The notes: generated by a model from the sequence alone, not told the origin. A DNA stretch of 64,000 nt from Desulfosarcina ovata subsp. ovata (GCF_009689005.1 NZ_AP021879.1:6605724-6669723), one strand, 5' to 3'; shown: positions 51,428 through 59,916, counted from the first letter of the stretch. Made by a program: numbers and translations.

Positions 51428-52903
51428 TCAATTTTGAAGTTTCGGTGTTTCGGCCGGCCGGGAAGCGTGTGATCGGAGATCGGGAACCACCACCCGGAAG
51501 GTGCTGCCTTCACCGACCTGGCTGCTGACCTCGATCATGCCGCCAAGGCCGTCCACCAGATTGTGGCAGATGTAAAGGCCCAGGCCGGTTCCCGAATCGG
51601 GTCCCTTGGTGGTAAACAGCGGGTCGAAAATATGGTTTATGGTGGTTTCGTCCATACCACATCCGTTGTCCCTCATCTCAATGGTCAGCGCATACGGGTC
51701 CGTGGCGGACGCATCGACCTTCAGGCGAACCCATGAATCGGGTTTGTCCGCCGCCTGGCAGGCGTTGATCAGCAGGTTGAGAACGACCTGTTCAATGGCC
51801 TGGCTGTCGGTAAACAGCCGTGGCAGGCCGGGGGCGACATCCATTTCGAACCGCTTGACCATGCGTTTGACTTGTGGATTGACCAGGGTCACCACTCTGT
51901 CGATCTCCGCCGCAACATCCATTTCATCCAGTTTCTGGCCGTCCCGGATGTGGGAGAATTCCTTCAACTGGGAAACGATGGTGTCGATGCGCCGGGATCC
52001 GTGGGTGATATTTTCGATGAGTTTGAAGAGATCCTGGCGGAATTCGGTATAAGGCATGTTGGCCACTTCGAAATCCGTATGCCCCTCGGCATAATCGTCG
52101 ATGATGGGGATGAGTTCATCGAGATAGTCCTTTAATATCGGTATATTGAACGATATGAAAGTATTTGGGTTGTTGATTTCATGGGCGACGCCGGAGATCA
52201 ACAGTCCCAATGACGCCAGCCGTTCCCGCTGCCGCATCTGACGCTCCAGCATGCGGGATTCGGTCACATCGGTGATTTTCATGATCGCCGCGCCCGTATC
52301 GCTGGACGATTCACCGGAACGGTAGACCACCACTTCTTCGATACGCGTCGGGTCGAACAGGCCTTTGCGTTCGAATGTGTGGCTGGTGTTTTCGGTAATC
52401 CGATGGGGGATATCGCATTCCGGGCAAGGCTGATCGCCGGCCATGAAAACGACGTGACAGGGCTGCCCGTCAATGAACCGATCGCCGATCCGGTAATAGC
52501 GGCCGGCGGCCTTGTTGATCATTCTCACACGGGCCTCTGCGTCCAGCAAAATGAGCGGGTCCGAAATGCCGTTGAATACCGTCTGCAGCAGATCCCGGTT
52601 TTTTCGGAGGCTGCGCTCGGCCTCTTCCCGCTGATTGATATGCCGAATGATCGGTCGAAACAAAAAGAGGTAAAGGGCCGGAGAGGTCACCACGATCAGC
52701 AGGGTCGAATCGACGATGGCTTCGGAAAAAACCGGCAGCGGGGGAAGCAGGGTGAGAATCAGCATCACGGTGGTTTCGCCGATAAAAACGGCGATGGCGA
52801 TCGTTCCCAGCGTGCGCAGCGGGCTGTGGGGGGTCATCAGCCATTTCAGGTTGGCCGTCAGCCATGGAGCAAAACCGGATGTTTTTGTTGCTTCTCCTGT
52901 CAT
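51428..52903 (-). CDS. Membrane sensor histidine kinase with CxxC-type PAS domain
   Basis: 491 residues. Two membrane segments near residues 33-55 and 65-90 (LGTIAIAVFIGETTVMLILTLL; DSTLLIVVTSPALYLFLF) are followed by a PAS domain (LLQTVFNGISDPLILLDAEA ... GQPCHVVFMAGDQPCPECDIPH). The H-box is GVAHEINNPNTFISF, and the HATPase has NLLINACQAA, MRDNGCGMDE and GTGLGLYICHN. The start ATG overlaps the stop of selenoprotein 2 (ATGA), so the two are translationally coupled. No response regulator is adjacent. The kinase is closely similar in layout to the one at 22724-24622, so it might feed the same sigma-54 activator; this is inference. Confidence 0.93.
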   Translation of the reverse strand: MTGEATKTSGFAPWLTANLKWLMTPHSPLRTLGTIAIAVFIGETTVMLILTLLPPLPVFSEAIVDSTLLIVVTSPALYLFLFRPIIRHINQREEAERSLRKNRDLLQTVFNGISDPLILLDAEARVRMINKAAGRYYRIGDRFIDGQPCHVVFMAGDQPCPECDIPHRITENTSHTFERKGLFDPTRIEEVVVYRSGESSSDTGAAIMKITDVTESRMLERQMRQRERLASLGLLISGVAHEINNPNTFISFNIPILKDYLDELIPIIDDYAEGHTDFEVANMPYTEFRQDLFKLIENITHGSRRIDTIVSQLKEFSHIRDGQKLDEMDVAAEIDRVVTLVNPQVKRMVKRFEMDVAPGLPRLFTDSQAIEQVVLNLLINACQAADKPDSWVRLKVDASATDPYALTIEMRDNGCGMDETTINHIFDPLFTTKGPDSGTGLGLYICHNLVDGLGGMIEVSSQVGEGSTFRVVVPDLRSHASRPAETPKLQN

Positions 52904-53754
52904 TCCGTCACCTTTAGTTGGTCGAGCAGTGGATTGATTAGCACCTGGAAACCGTGCAATGATTTGTCCATCAGCCGCCTGCCGTTGATGAACACCGTCG
53001 GCGTTCCCCGGACTCCGGCCTGGGCACCGCTTTGCATGTCGGCGTTGATCCGGGCGATGGTGCCGGGGGCCAGCATGTCCGCTTTGAACTGTTCGGGGTC
53101 CAGGGCGAGGGCGGCCCGAATCTCTTCGATGGCCTGGTCATTCAGCCGGTTGTAACGCTTGTACAGCTGATCATGAAATTCCCAGAAATGTCCCTGCCGC
53201 CCGGCAGCCACGGCGGCCTGGGCGGCTTTGGTGGCAAAACGGTGGTTTCGCAGGGGAAAGTGTTTGAAGGCGATTTTTACCTGTTGGGGATACTGCTCGA
53301 TCACCTGATCGAGAACCGGCGCGAGCCGGGCGCAGTACGGTCATTGAAAATCGCTGAACACGGCCACGGTGATCGGCGCATCGGCCGGTCCCTTGAACGG
53401 TGCGGACGAAGTGTCGATGGACTCGATCACACTGACGCTGATCAATTGGACGGTACTGCGGGTCTGGCTGATCAGAAAAACGAGGTCTTCCCTGGGGCCG
53501 GCCTTAATCCGGTCGATGTCCGGTCCTACGTCGATGCGGTCCCTCAACTGCCCGTTGGTCCCATAGATCAGGAGCCGCCCTCGATCGTTGAGCAGATAGA
53601 TCCAGCGATTGTCAGCGGCGACAATCACATCCACTGGTTTGGCGTCGAGCCGGATGTTCTGCAGGACCTGCCACTCGGCGGTTGCCCAGGCGGTTTTGCA
53701 CACAGCCAGCACCATTAGTAGAATGAACAATGTTCTTGAAAAATTAAATCGCAT
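52900..53754 (-). CDS. DsbA-like selenoprotein 2 (in-frame UGA = Sec138), coupled to a kinase
   Basis: Read through TGA at 53343-53341, the frame runs from ATG 53754 to the stop at 52900: 284 residues. After a signal peptide (RTLFILLMVLAVCKTAWA), residues about 25-110 form a beta-propeller-like or NHL-type segment (VLQNIRLDAKPVDVIVAADNRW, YLLNDRGRLLIYGTNGQL). The thioredoxin domain has AVFSDFQ-U-PYCARLAPVLDQVI with Sec in place of the first Cys, then VKIAFKHFPLRNHRFATKAAQAAVAAGRQG and GVRGTPTVFINGRRL. The family, motif context and SECIS-like hairpin match selenoprotein 1. The gene is coupled to the kinase, which suggests that the selenoprotein participates in redox or metal signalling. Confidence 0.9.
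53316..53329 (-). promoter_or_regulatory. SECIS-like hairpin of selenoprotein 2
   Basis: On the minus strand CCGGC-TCGC-GCCGG forms a stem-loop 12-25 nt after the UGA, ending at the same offset as in selenoprotein 1 although the encoded residues differ (CARLAP here, CAGLEP there). Confidence 0.6.
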
Positions 53755-53815
53755 AAATCACCTTTTCCTCGATAGCGCTTTGTAGAATGAAATGAATCTT
53801 CTCTCCTTTGAGTCA

Positions 53816-53830
53816 GCAAAAAACTCGCCA
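53816..53830 (-). promoter_or_regulatory. Candidate sigma-54 promoter of the selenoprotein 2/kinase operon
   Basis: On the minus strand TGGCGA-GTTTT-TTGC has GG and GC with the exact 10-nt spacing of -24/-12 promoters. It is about 62 nt upstream of the start codon. Confidence 0.5.
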
Positions 53831-54019
53831 ACCATACACACAAGCAAAACGGATTTTCCTTCGGCGCCGCTAATGTGCAAAGGCAACCCATAGGTGAGGA
53901 GCCGTTTCAAAGATGCTATTGGTATCGGCTGATTCACCATTGTGAGGGCATTACTCTGGAATTGGCGTGGTAATATGGTCCGCCTTGGGGATCGTCCCCC
54001 CAAGGGCGTTCAAAATAGG

Positions 54020-54038
54020 CTATGTCAATTTGACACAG
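54020..54038 (-). promoter_or_regulatory. Palindromic enhancer-type site, shared with 31435-31453
   Basis: On the minus strand CTGTGTCAAATTGACATAG; 17 of 19 bases equal the site upstream of the beta-helix/oxidase genes. It lies about 200 bp upstream of the sigma-54-type promoter at 53816-53830, a distance typical for activator binding. Confidence 0.55.
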
Positions 54039-54210
54039 AATCAGAAAACCAACTGAATTCTAAATCAATAGTAAGCATGCTGCTGCAAAATGAAATGGCC
54101 TCACCACTGGCGGGTGAGATGGGAATGAAAAAAGACAGCGCTCGGAGAGGGGCGATATCCATTAGCCGGTCGGTGGCACGACCCATGCTGTGGATTGAAT
54201 TCAAGCCGTT

Positions 54211-54263
54211 GTGCCTTCCCATCAGATGGGAAAACCGTGTGCTTACGAAGGATGGGAAGGCAC
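54211..54263. repeat. 13-bp perfect inverted repeat
   Basis: GTGCCTTCCCATC (54211-54223) and GATGGGAAGGCAC (54251-54263) are exact complements around a 27-nt loop. No T-run follows. It may be a structured RNA element or the relic of a small mobile element. Confidence 0.6.
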
Positions 54264-54411
54264 TGCGGGACGATTAATCAAACTCATAGCATTCAAGATA
54301 ATGTTTTTGGGCTACGTTATCGGTCGTCGCGGTATGGCTTATACAGCTTCCTCCCTCTGGCCTTGCCAAAAACATTATCTCAAACACTATCAGATGGCTG
54401 GAAGTGATTCC

Positions 54412-54624
54412 ATGAACCAGCATGACGATAAATATTGCCCGGAGAGAAGGGTTGAGGCGGACCGGCGTCGGTATTCGTATGCCTTGTATTTGCCCGAGCG
54501 CCGATCAGGACGGCGGCGGTGGCATGCGCAACGGTGTCAAGGCAATGAGAGAAACTTGACATCGCCGGCATGCATCGTCCTGTGTTCGGTCAGGACCGTT
54601 TGTACTCGGCAAATTCAAGGATGA
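54412..54624 (+). CDS. Possible small basic protein with ERR-DRR motifs (70 aa)
   Basis: ATG 54412 opens 70 codons with two copies of an Arg-rich motif (CPERRVEADRRRYSYALYL, PERRSGRRRW). Short proteins with repeated (E)RRxxxDRR are common as hypotheticals in Desulfobacterota. There is no clear ribosome site and the C-terminal half is not protein-like. It may be a decayed gene. Confidence 0.3.
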   Translation: MNQHDDKYCPERRVEADRRRYSYALYLPERRSGRRRWHAQRCQGNERNLTSPACIVLCSVRTVCTRQIQG

Positions 54625-54653
54625 TTCCGTCCGGGCAATGCCCATCGGGCCTA

Positions 54654-54694
54654 TCAAAAAAATAACCGCCCGGACGGTGAGGGCGCCGTCCGGG
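54654..54694 (-). terminator. Rho-independent terminator of the amidohydrolase gene
   Basis: On the minus strand CCCGGACGG (54694-54686) pairs with CCGTCCGGG (54677-54669) around an 8-nt loop, then CGGTTATTTTTTT. A second 10-bp pairing (54627-54636 with 54668-54677) is an alternative fold. Confidence 0.72.
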
Positions 54695-54738
54695 GCAGGT
54701 GTCCCATTTGCTGGACGGGTTTTATCAACCGTGCTGGC

Positions 54739-55581
54739 TCATTTCAGTTTCAACAGCCCGGCCGCATTTTGTCCGCAGACCCGCTGCATGTCCGCCTCGC
54801 TCAGGCCGCCCTCGCGCATCTCCTTGAGGTAACGGGCCGGTTTGAGCAGCGGGTAATCGGTACCCAGCAGCACCTTGTCGATCCCCACCAGATCCCTGGC
54901 GTAGGCGTAGACCCGGCTGTCGTAGAGAAACGGTGAGGCGGCGGTGTCGTAATAGACGTTCTTGAGTGTCTCTTTGACCGCTTTTTTGAGCAGCTGGTAA
55001 AAGAAAATCCCCCCTCCCCAGTGGGCCAGAACGATGGTGTTGTCGGGAAAGCGGGAGATGGTCTCATAAATCTGGATCATGGTGTTGGGGGTTTTGCCCG
55101 GATAGAGATGCCCCACCTCCTCGTTGGTGTGCAGCAGCACGGGGAGGTCGCGTTCCCGGCACAGGGACATGATGGGGTCCAGACTGATCTGGCACTGGTC
55201 GTCGATGCCGCAGCCATAGAAGGCCAGCTCGCCCACACCGCTGAGTCCGGCATCCAGGCAGCGTCGAACCTCATCGGCGGCGTCCGGATTGAGGCTGTCC
55301 ACGCAGCAGAACCCCCGCAGGCGCTCCGGGTACTGGTTGACCACCTCGATGACATAGTCGTTGTTGCGCCGACAGGTGTCGGCATTGCGCCAGGGAAAGC
55401 CGAACACCACGGAGATGTCCACCCCCTGGTCGTCCATCATGGCAATGATGTCCTCGGCGGACACCAGCTTGGACTTGGGGTTCTCGTAGAGCATTTTAAA
55501 TTCGGGTTCGTCGTCCAGAAAGCGCTCCCTGTGGTCCCTGATTTCGGCGGGAAACGTGTGTACGTGAAAATCGATGATCAT
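54739..55581 (-). CDS. Amidohydrolase_2 family metal-dependent hydrolase (280 aa)
   Basis: Start ATG 55581 after GGAGGAACCCC; the upstream extension of the frame lies in a palindromic repeat. The TIM-barrel metal ligands are visible: MIIDFHVHTF (HxH), LLHTNEEVGH, VLAHWGGG and GTDYPL (Asp). The family (PF04909) contains decarboxylases and hydrolases of aromatic or lactone compounds. Substrate unknown. Monocistronic with its own terminator, divergent from the zinc-ribbon/M48 genes. Confidence 0.88.
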   Translation of the reverse strand: MIIDFHVHTFPAEIRDHRERFLDDEPEFKMLYENPKSKLVSAEDIIAMMDDQGVDISVVFGFPWRNADTCRRNNDYVIEVVNQYPERLRGFCCVDSLNPDAADEVRRCLDAGLSGVGELAFYGCGIDDQCQISLDPIMSLCRERDLPVLLHTNEEVGHLYPGKTPNTMIQIYETISRFPDNTIVLAHWGGGIFFYQLLKKAVKETLKNVYYDTAASPFLYDSRVYAYARDLVGIDKVLLGTDYPLLKPARYLKEMREGGLSEADMQRVCGQNAAGLLKLK

Positions 55582-55684
55582 GGGGTTCCTCCTCCAAGGG
55601 ATTTGTATATTGACTAAGACCATTTTTCTTATAACAATACGGCCTGACCATGCAACCGCCAAACGGCGGAGAGATAGGGCAATC

Positions 55685-55829
55685 GCATTTGGATTGATTT
55701 TTGTTTTTTCGCGGGCATGGCCCGCTCCTACGTGTGCCAATCGTTTGGTTCTACACCGTCTTCTGTAGGAGCTGGCCATGCCTGCGACCAGATTTTTCTA
55801 ATCCCGGCTCTAAATGCGATCACCCTGGG
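55685..55829 (-). repeat. MITE-like palindromic repeat, copy 2
   Basis: The complement of this segment aligns with 21988-22133 across its whole length. The two long arms (CGCGGGCATGGCCCGCTCCTAC and GTAGGAGCTGGCCATGCCTGCG) can form one large hairpin. It occupies the divergent region between the amidohydrolase and the zinc-ribbon gene. Confidence 0.82.
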
Positions 55830-55877
55830 CGGATAGTGCCCCGCATGCCGATGACCGATGTTAATAAAAAGGACGCC

Positions 55878-56192
55878 ATGTTTCTGATCGCTGGCGTACA
55901 ACCCAAAACCCGGCGGGTGGATGACCAGCCCCGTCGCTGTCCCGCATGCGGGCGGATGCAGGCCTATACCACCCGGGTGGACCACTACCTGAGCCTGTTT
56001 TTCATCCCCCTGGTCCGGGTTAAACAGGGGGAGCGGTTTCTGCTTTGTGAGTACTGTGGGCGGCCCATGAACACAGGCCCATCGCCGGAGCCGGCAGCGC
56101 CCCTGTCGGGAACCGACATCACCTGCGTGGCCTGTGGGAAGTCCTTTGACCGCTCCTTCAACTATTGTCCGCATTGCGGTCAGCGGGCATGA
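55878..56192 (+). CDS. Zinc-ribbon protein (104 aa)
   Basis: ATG 55878 has AAAAAGGA six nt upstream. Two Cys4 ribbons: CPACGRMQAYTTRVDHYL ... LCEYCGRPM at the N-terminal half and CVACGKSFDRSFNYCPHCGQ at the C-terminal half, separated by a Pro/Ala linker. The middle segment YLSLFFIPLVRVKQGERFLLC is characteristic of zinc-ribbon proteins in which the ribbon is split by a hydrophobic hairpin. Function unknown. It is about 95 nt upstream of the M48 protease, same direction. Confidence 0.78.
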   Translation: MFLIAGVQPKTRRVDDQPRRCPACGRMQAYTTRVDHYLSLFFIPLVRVKQGERFLLCEYCGRPMNTGPSPEPAAPLSGTDITCVACGKSFDRSFNYCPHCGQRA

Positions 56193-56287
56193 TCCGGATG
56201 GGCTGCCGGCGACCCTTTCCCGGACCAAGGAGACGGCCGGCCATGGACAACCGACCGATAACAAAACCAATCAGGAGAGAGGCGGAT

Positions 56288-57619
56288 ATGCGGATTTCAA
56301 GACGGGCAATCAATGGGTTGAGCCGCCGTGAATTTCTCATCATGACCTCCATGGCGACTGCCGGGCTGGCCACGGGCTGCGCGACCAATCCGGTTACGGG
56401 CCGGTCCCAGCTGATGATGATGAGCGAAGACGAGGAGATTGCCATCGACAAAAAACAGTCGCCCCATCAGTTCTCTTCCGACTATGGAACCACCCAGGAC
56501 CGGGCCCTGCAGAACTACGTTCAGACCACGGGCAAGCACCTGGCGGCCAATACCCATCGCCCTCAAATGCCCTACGACTTCCATTGCGTGAATGCCAACT
56601 ACGTGAACGCCTATGCTTTTCCCGGCGGCAGCATCGCCTGCACCCGGGGAATCCTTCTGGAACTGGGCAACGAGGCCGAACTGGCGGCTCTATTGGGACA
56701 CGAGCTGGGGCATGTCAATGCCCGGCATACCGCATCGAGCATGTCCAAGGCCCAGTTGGCCAGCATTGCGGTGGGGGGACTGTCCATTGTTGCCGGTGCA
56801 GCCATCGGATCGGGAGCGGGTGATCTGGCCGGCCAGCTCGGCCAGCTGGGGTCCGGCGCCCTGCTGGCCTCTTATAGTCGGGACAACGAGCGCCAGGCCG
56901 ACGGGCTGGGCATGGAATACATGACCCGTTCCGGTTATGGTCCCCAGGGCATGGTCGGCCTGATGGAGATGCTCAACACCATGAACCAGCATCAGGCCAG
57001 TGCCACCGATCTGCTTTTCTCCACCCATCCCATGTCCACGGAGCGTTACCAGACGGCGGTAAGCCAGGCGAAAAACGACTATGCCCGGTTCAATGGCAAC
57101 CCTTTGTACCGGGACCGTTACATGGACAACACGGCACGGCTCAGGAAGATCAAGGGGGCTATTAAAAAAATGCAGGATGGCGAGGAGGCCATGGGCAAGG
57201 AAAAATACGGTGATGCCGAGGCGCTTTTCAAACAGGCCCTGGCCGAGGCGCCGGATGATTATACCGGGTTGTTGCTGATGGCCAAGTGTCAGCTGGCTCA
57301 GAAAAAAAACGCCGCCGCCGAGCGATATGTCCAGCGCGCCAAACAGGTCTACCCCCAAGAGGCCCAGGCCTACCATATCAGCGGGATTACCGAGCTTCGC
57401 AATAAAAAATATGCCGCGGCTTACGAAGATTTCTCCGTTTACCAGCAGCGTTTGCCCGGCAATCCCAATACGGTGTTTTTCCAGGGGCTCTCCCTGGAGG
57501 GCATGGAAAGGCTCGAACCGGCGGCCCAGGCCTACAAGACGTACCTGCAGAACGTTCAGCAGGGGGATCAGGCCCAATACGCCTACAAGCGGCTCAAGGA
57601 GTGGGGAGTCGTTAAATAG
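56288..57619 (+). CDS. M48 family metalloprotease lipoprotein with C-terminal TPR (BepA-like)
   Basis: 443 residues from ATG 56288 (AGGAGAGAGG upstream). The N-terminus has a twin-arginine-like SRREFLIMTSMATAG and lipobox LATGC, so it is exported and lipidated. The zinc site is H138-E139-L140-G141-H142 (LLGHELGHVNARHT) with E201 in NERQADGLGMEYM as third ligand. The last ~150 residues form TPR-like helices (AEALFKQALAEAPDDYTGLL, AERYVQRAKQVYPQEAQAY). This matches BepA/YfgC-type proteases that watch over outer-membrane protein assembly. The stop TAG shares its last base with the GTG start of trmL. Confidence 0.92.
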   Translation: MRISRRAINGLSRREFLIMTSMATAGLATGCATNPVTGRSQLMMMSEDEEIAIDKKQSPHQFSSDYGTTQDRALQNYVQTTGKHLAANTHRPQMPYDFHCVNANYVNAYAFPGGSIACTRGILLELGNEAELAALLGHELGHVNARHTASSMSKAQLASIAVGGLSIVAGAAIGSGAGDLAGQLGQLGSGALLASYSRDNERQADGLGMEYMTRSGYGPQGMVGLMEMLNTMNQHQASATDLLFSTHPMSTERYQTAVSQAKNDYARFNGNPLYRDRYMDNTARLRKIKGAIKKMQDGEEAMGKEKYGDAEALFKQALAEAPDDYTGLLLMAKCQLAQKKNAAAERYVQRAKQVYPQEAQAYHISGITELRNKKYAAAYEDFSVYQQRLPGNPNTVFFQGLSLEGMERLEPAAQAYKTYLQNVQQGDQAQYAYKRLKEWGVVK

Positions 57620-58113
57620 TGTCCGTCTGTAGCGAACTGCATCCGGATGGCCCGGAACGCCATGTGGTTCTGGTGGCGCCTGAAATCCACTGGAATACCG
57701 GTAATATCGGCCGCACCTGCCTGGGGGCCGGAGCCCGGTTGCACCTGATCCGCCCGTTGGGCTTTTCACTGGATAGCCGCCAGGTCAAACGCGCCGGCCT
57801 GGACTACTGGGATCGGGTGGTGCCGACGGTATGGGACAGTTTTGATGCCTTTTGCCAGATTATGGCTCCGCGGGACGGCGAGGTGGTACTTTTCTCAAAG
57901 GGGGGCGCGCGGCTATTCTGGGAGATGCCCGCACCTCAGCGGATGTTTCTGGTGTTCGGCTCCGAAACCGGCGGCCTGCCCGACACTGTCGTTTCCCGTT
58001 ATCCCGACGCCTGCTACCGCATTCCCATCAGCAGCGCGATCCGGTCGCTGAATCTTTCCACGGCAGCGGGGATTGCCTTGTACGAAAGCCTCAGGGCCGG
58101 CCGACCGCCATGA
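57619..58113 (+). CDS. trmL: tRNA (cytidine(34)-2'-O)-methyltransferase
   Basis: 164 residues starting at GTG 57619, which overlaps the stop of the preceding gene. SPOUT-family motifs are clear: PEIHWNTGNIGRTCLGAGARLHLI at the start, FGSETGGLPD in the middle and IPISSAIRSLNLSTAAGIALYE at the end, forming the knotted AdoMet site. The length is that of TrmL/YibK, which methylates the wobble nucleotide of tRNA-Leu. Translational coupling to the M48 protease is operon organisation rather than functional evidence. Confidence 0.93.
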   Translation: MSVCSELHPDGPERHVVLVAPEIHWNTGNIGRTCLGAGARLHLIRPLGFSLDSRQVKRAGLDYWDRVVPTVWDSFDAFCQIMAPRDGEVVLFSKGGARLFWEMPAPQRMFLVFGSETGGLPDTVVSRYPDACYRIPISSAIRSLNLSTAAGIALYESLRAGRPP

Positions 58114-58183
58114 TGGTAAGTATTATGAATGCCTATACTTTTAACAAACCCGTTCATTCGAAAAATTGAAAAGGAGAAAACCC

Positions 58184-59026
58184 ATGGCAAGTTATCCCGT
58201 CAAGCAACGTCGATTCGTTCTGCGTGCATCCCTTTTGTCGGTCTGTATCCTGGCGGCGCTGTTTATGGTGCAATGCGGGATCGGCAATGAGCCGGCCCAT
58301 TTCGTGAAGGAACCGCTGCCCTACACGCTTGAGGCGCTGTCCCCATACATCAGTGCCCAGGCCATGGACCTGCATTACAACAAGCATTATGCCGGTTATG
58401 TGAAGAAGGCCATTGCCCTGACCCGGGGAACGGACTGCGGCGGAAAATCGCCCGAGGAGGTAATCCGCATGACCTCCGGCGATGAAGACCGCCAAGCAAT
58501 TTTCAACAATGCCGCCCAGGCGTACAATCACGCCTTCTTTTTCAATTGCCTGACACCCGAGGGCGGCGGTGCGCCCGAAGGGCTGCTGGCCGAGATGATC
58601 GATGGCGCCTTTGGCAGCTTCGAGAACTTCAAGGAGGCCTTTGTGAGTGCCGCCGGTGCCCGGTTTGGCAGCGGGTGGGCCTGGCTGGTGCTTGAGGACG
58701 GGCAGCCGGCCGTGTTTACCGGCAGCAATGCGGACACGCCCATCGCCCACGGTCTGGTGCCGCTTCTGGCAGTGGACGTGTGGGAGCATTCCTATTACCT
58801 GGACTACCAGAACCGGCGTGCGGAATTTGTCGAAACCGTTTTGGACCATCTGGTCAATTGGGACTTCGTGGCCAGCCAACTGCCCGAGATGGAAGCGCAG
58901 ACAGAACAGGCAGAAACCGATACCGAATCCGACGCTGCCACCCCGGCTGACCCCCAGGAAGCGGCTTCGGCCGCGGCGGCCGAAGAGGAAGGATCGTCCC
59001 ATGCCGATGAAGCGCACCACGGCTGA
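58184..59026 (+). CDS. Exported Fe/Mn superoxide dismutase lipoprotein (280 aa)
   Basis: ATG 58184 follows AAAAGGAG. The N-terminus (LRASLLSVCILAALFMVQC) is a lipoprotein signal with lipobox ending at Cys, unusual for this enzyme family. The catalytic domain has all four metal ligands: H in LHYNKHYAGYV, H in AQAYNHAFFFN, and D and H in AVDVWEHSYYLDY. The GGGAPEGLL and GSGWAWLVL segments are typical of Fe-SOD. The last ~45 residues form an acidic Ala/Glu-rich tail not found in normal SODs. It should detoxify superoxide in the periplasm or at the membrane. It overlaps thiM by 26 nt. Confidence 0.9.
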   Translation: MASYPVKQRRFVLRASLLSVCILAALFMVQCGIGNEPAHFVKEPLPYTLEALSPYISAQAMDLHYNKHYAGYVKKAIALTRGTDCGGKSPEEVIRMTSGDEDRQAIFNNAAQAYNHAFFFNCLTPEGGGAPEGLLAEMIDGAFGSFENFKEAFVSAAGARFGSGWAWLVLEDGQPAVFTGSNADTPIAHGLVPLLAVDVWEHSYYLDYQNRRAEFVETVLDHLVNWDFVASQLPEMEAQTEQAETDTESDAATPADPQEAASAAAAEEEGSSHADEAHHG

Positions 59027-59813
59027 TCTTCTCGCTGAAATCAGGAAAACGGCGCCCCTGATTCACAACATCACCAATCTGGTGGTGATGAATGCCACGG
59101 CCAACATCCTGCTGGCTGTGGGGGCGTCCCCGGTCATGGCCCACAGCCGTCATGAGGTCGAGGAGATGGCATCCCTGGCCGGGGCCCTGGTGGTCAACAT
59201 CGGTACGCTGTCGGATCCATGGGTTGAGGCCATGCTCCTGGCGGCCCGGGCCGCCAACCGCACGGAGTGCCCGGTGATCCTCGATCCGGTCGGAGCCGGT
59301 GCCACGGCGTATCGGTCGCGCAGTGTCCGTAATCTCATTGATGACGCATCGGTCTCGGTCATCCGCGGGAACGCATCCGAAGTCCTTTCCCTGGTCGATG
59401 CCGGTGTGACAACCAAGGGCGTGGATTCTTCCCTAACCCTGTCCGATGCGGCGGTCGATGCCGCCCGAGGTATTGCCAGCCATTACGGCTGTGTGGTGGC
59501 CATCTCCGGTGAGCGGGACCTGATCACCGACGGCGACCGGGTCCTGCGTGTGGCCAACGGGGTGCCGCTGATGACCCGGGTGACCGGTCTGGGATGCGGC
59601 CTGTCGGCCGTGGTGGGCGCCTTTTGCGCCGTGGCCGGCGCGGACCGCCTTGACGCCGTGGCCGCCGCCTTTGGTTTTTACGGACTGTGCGGGGAACTGG
59701 CCCTGAAGGTGAGTGACCGGCCGGGAAGCTTTTATATCGCTTTTATAGACGCCCTGTATGCTGCCGGACAGGCCGAGATTGATGTCTGGCTCAAGGTAGA
59801 CGAATCCGGATGA
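59001..59813 (+). CDS. thiM: Hydroxyethylthiazole kinase
   Basis: 270 residues from ATG 59001 (AGGAAGGA upstream), or 268 from ATG 59007. Family motifs: PLIHNITNLVVMNATANILLAVGASPVMAH near the N-terminus, PVILDPVGAGATAYR, VIRGNASEV, and the catalytic Cys loop VTGLGCGLSAVVGAF. ThiM phosphorylates 4-methyl-5-hydroxyethylthiazole in thiamine salvage. It overlaps the end of the SOD gene in another frame, so the two are co-translated. No other thi gene and no TPP riboswitch were seen here. Confidence 0.95.
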   Translation: MPMKRTTADLLAEIRKTAPLIHNITNLVVMNATANILLAVGASPVMAHSRHEVEEMASLAGALVVNIGTLSDPWVEAMLLAARAANRTECPVILDPVGAGATAYRSRSVRNLIDDASVSVIRGNASEVLSLVDAGVTTKGVDSSLTLSDAAVDAARGIASHYGCVVAISGERDLITDGDRVLRVANGVPLMTRVTGLGCGLSAVVGAFCAVAGADRLDAVAAAFGFYGLCGELALKVSDRPGSFYIAFIDALYAAGQAEIDVWLKVDESG

Positions 59814-59916
59814 AGAGGCCTTCGTCAGCATTGGCGATTGTCTCGATGAAACCGTGCCGGGGGGACAGCCATTCTTGCTCCCCAGTTTGTACCCCGGACA
59901 AAAAAGCAAGAAAAAA

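Larger units (their letters stand above)
53831..54738. other. Long intergenic region with regulatory motifs and hairpins
   Basis: About 0.9 kb between the selenoprotein 2 promoter and the amidohydrolase. It holds the 19-bp palindromic site (54020-54038), a 13-bp perfect inverted repeat (54211-54263), a possible small gene (54412-54624), and GC-rich hairpins serving as terminator (54627-54694). Other small open frames here look random. Confidence 0.5.

Noticed and set aside
53942..54277. 111-codon frame upstream of selenoprotein 2
   Set aside because: Runs over the palindromic regulatory site and hairpin, no ribosome site, random-looking sequence.
59001..59026. TPP riboswitch for thiM
   Set aside because: thiM starts inside the SOD gene, leaving no leader, and no thi-box sequence was seen.
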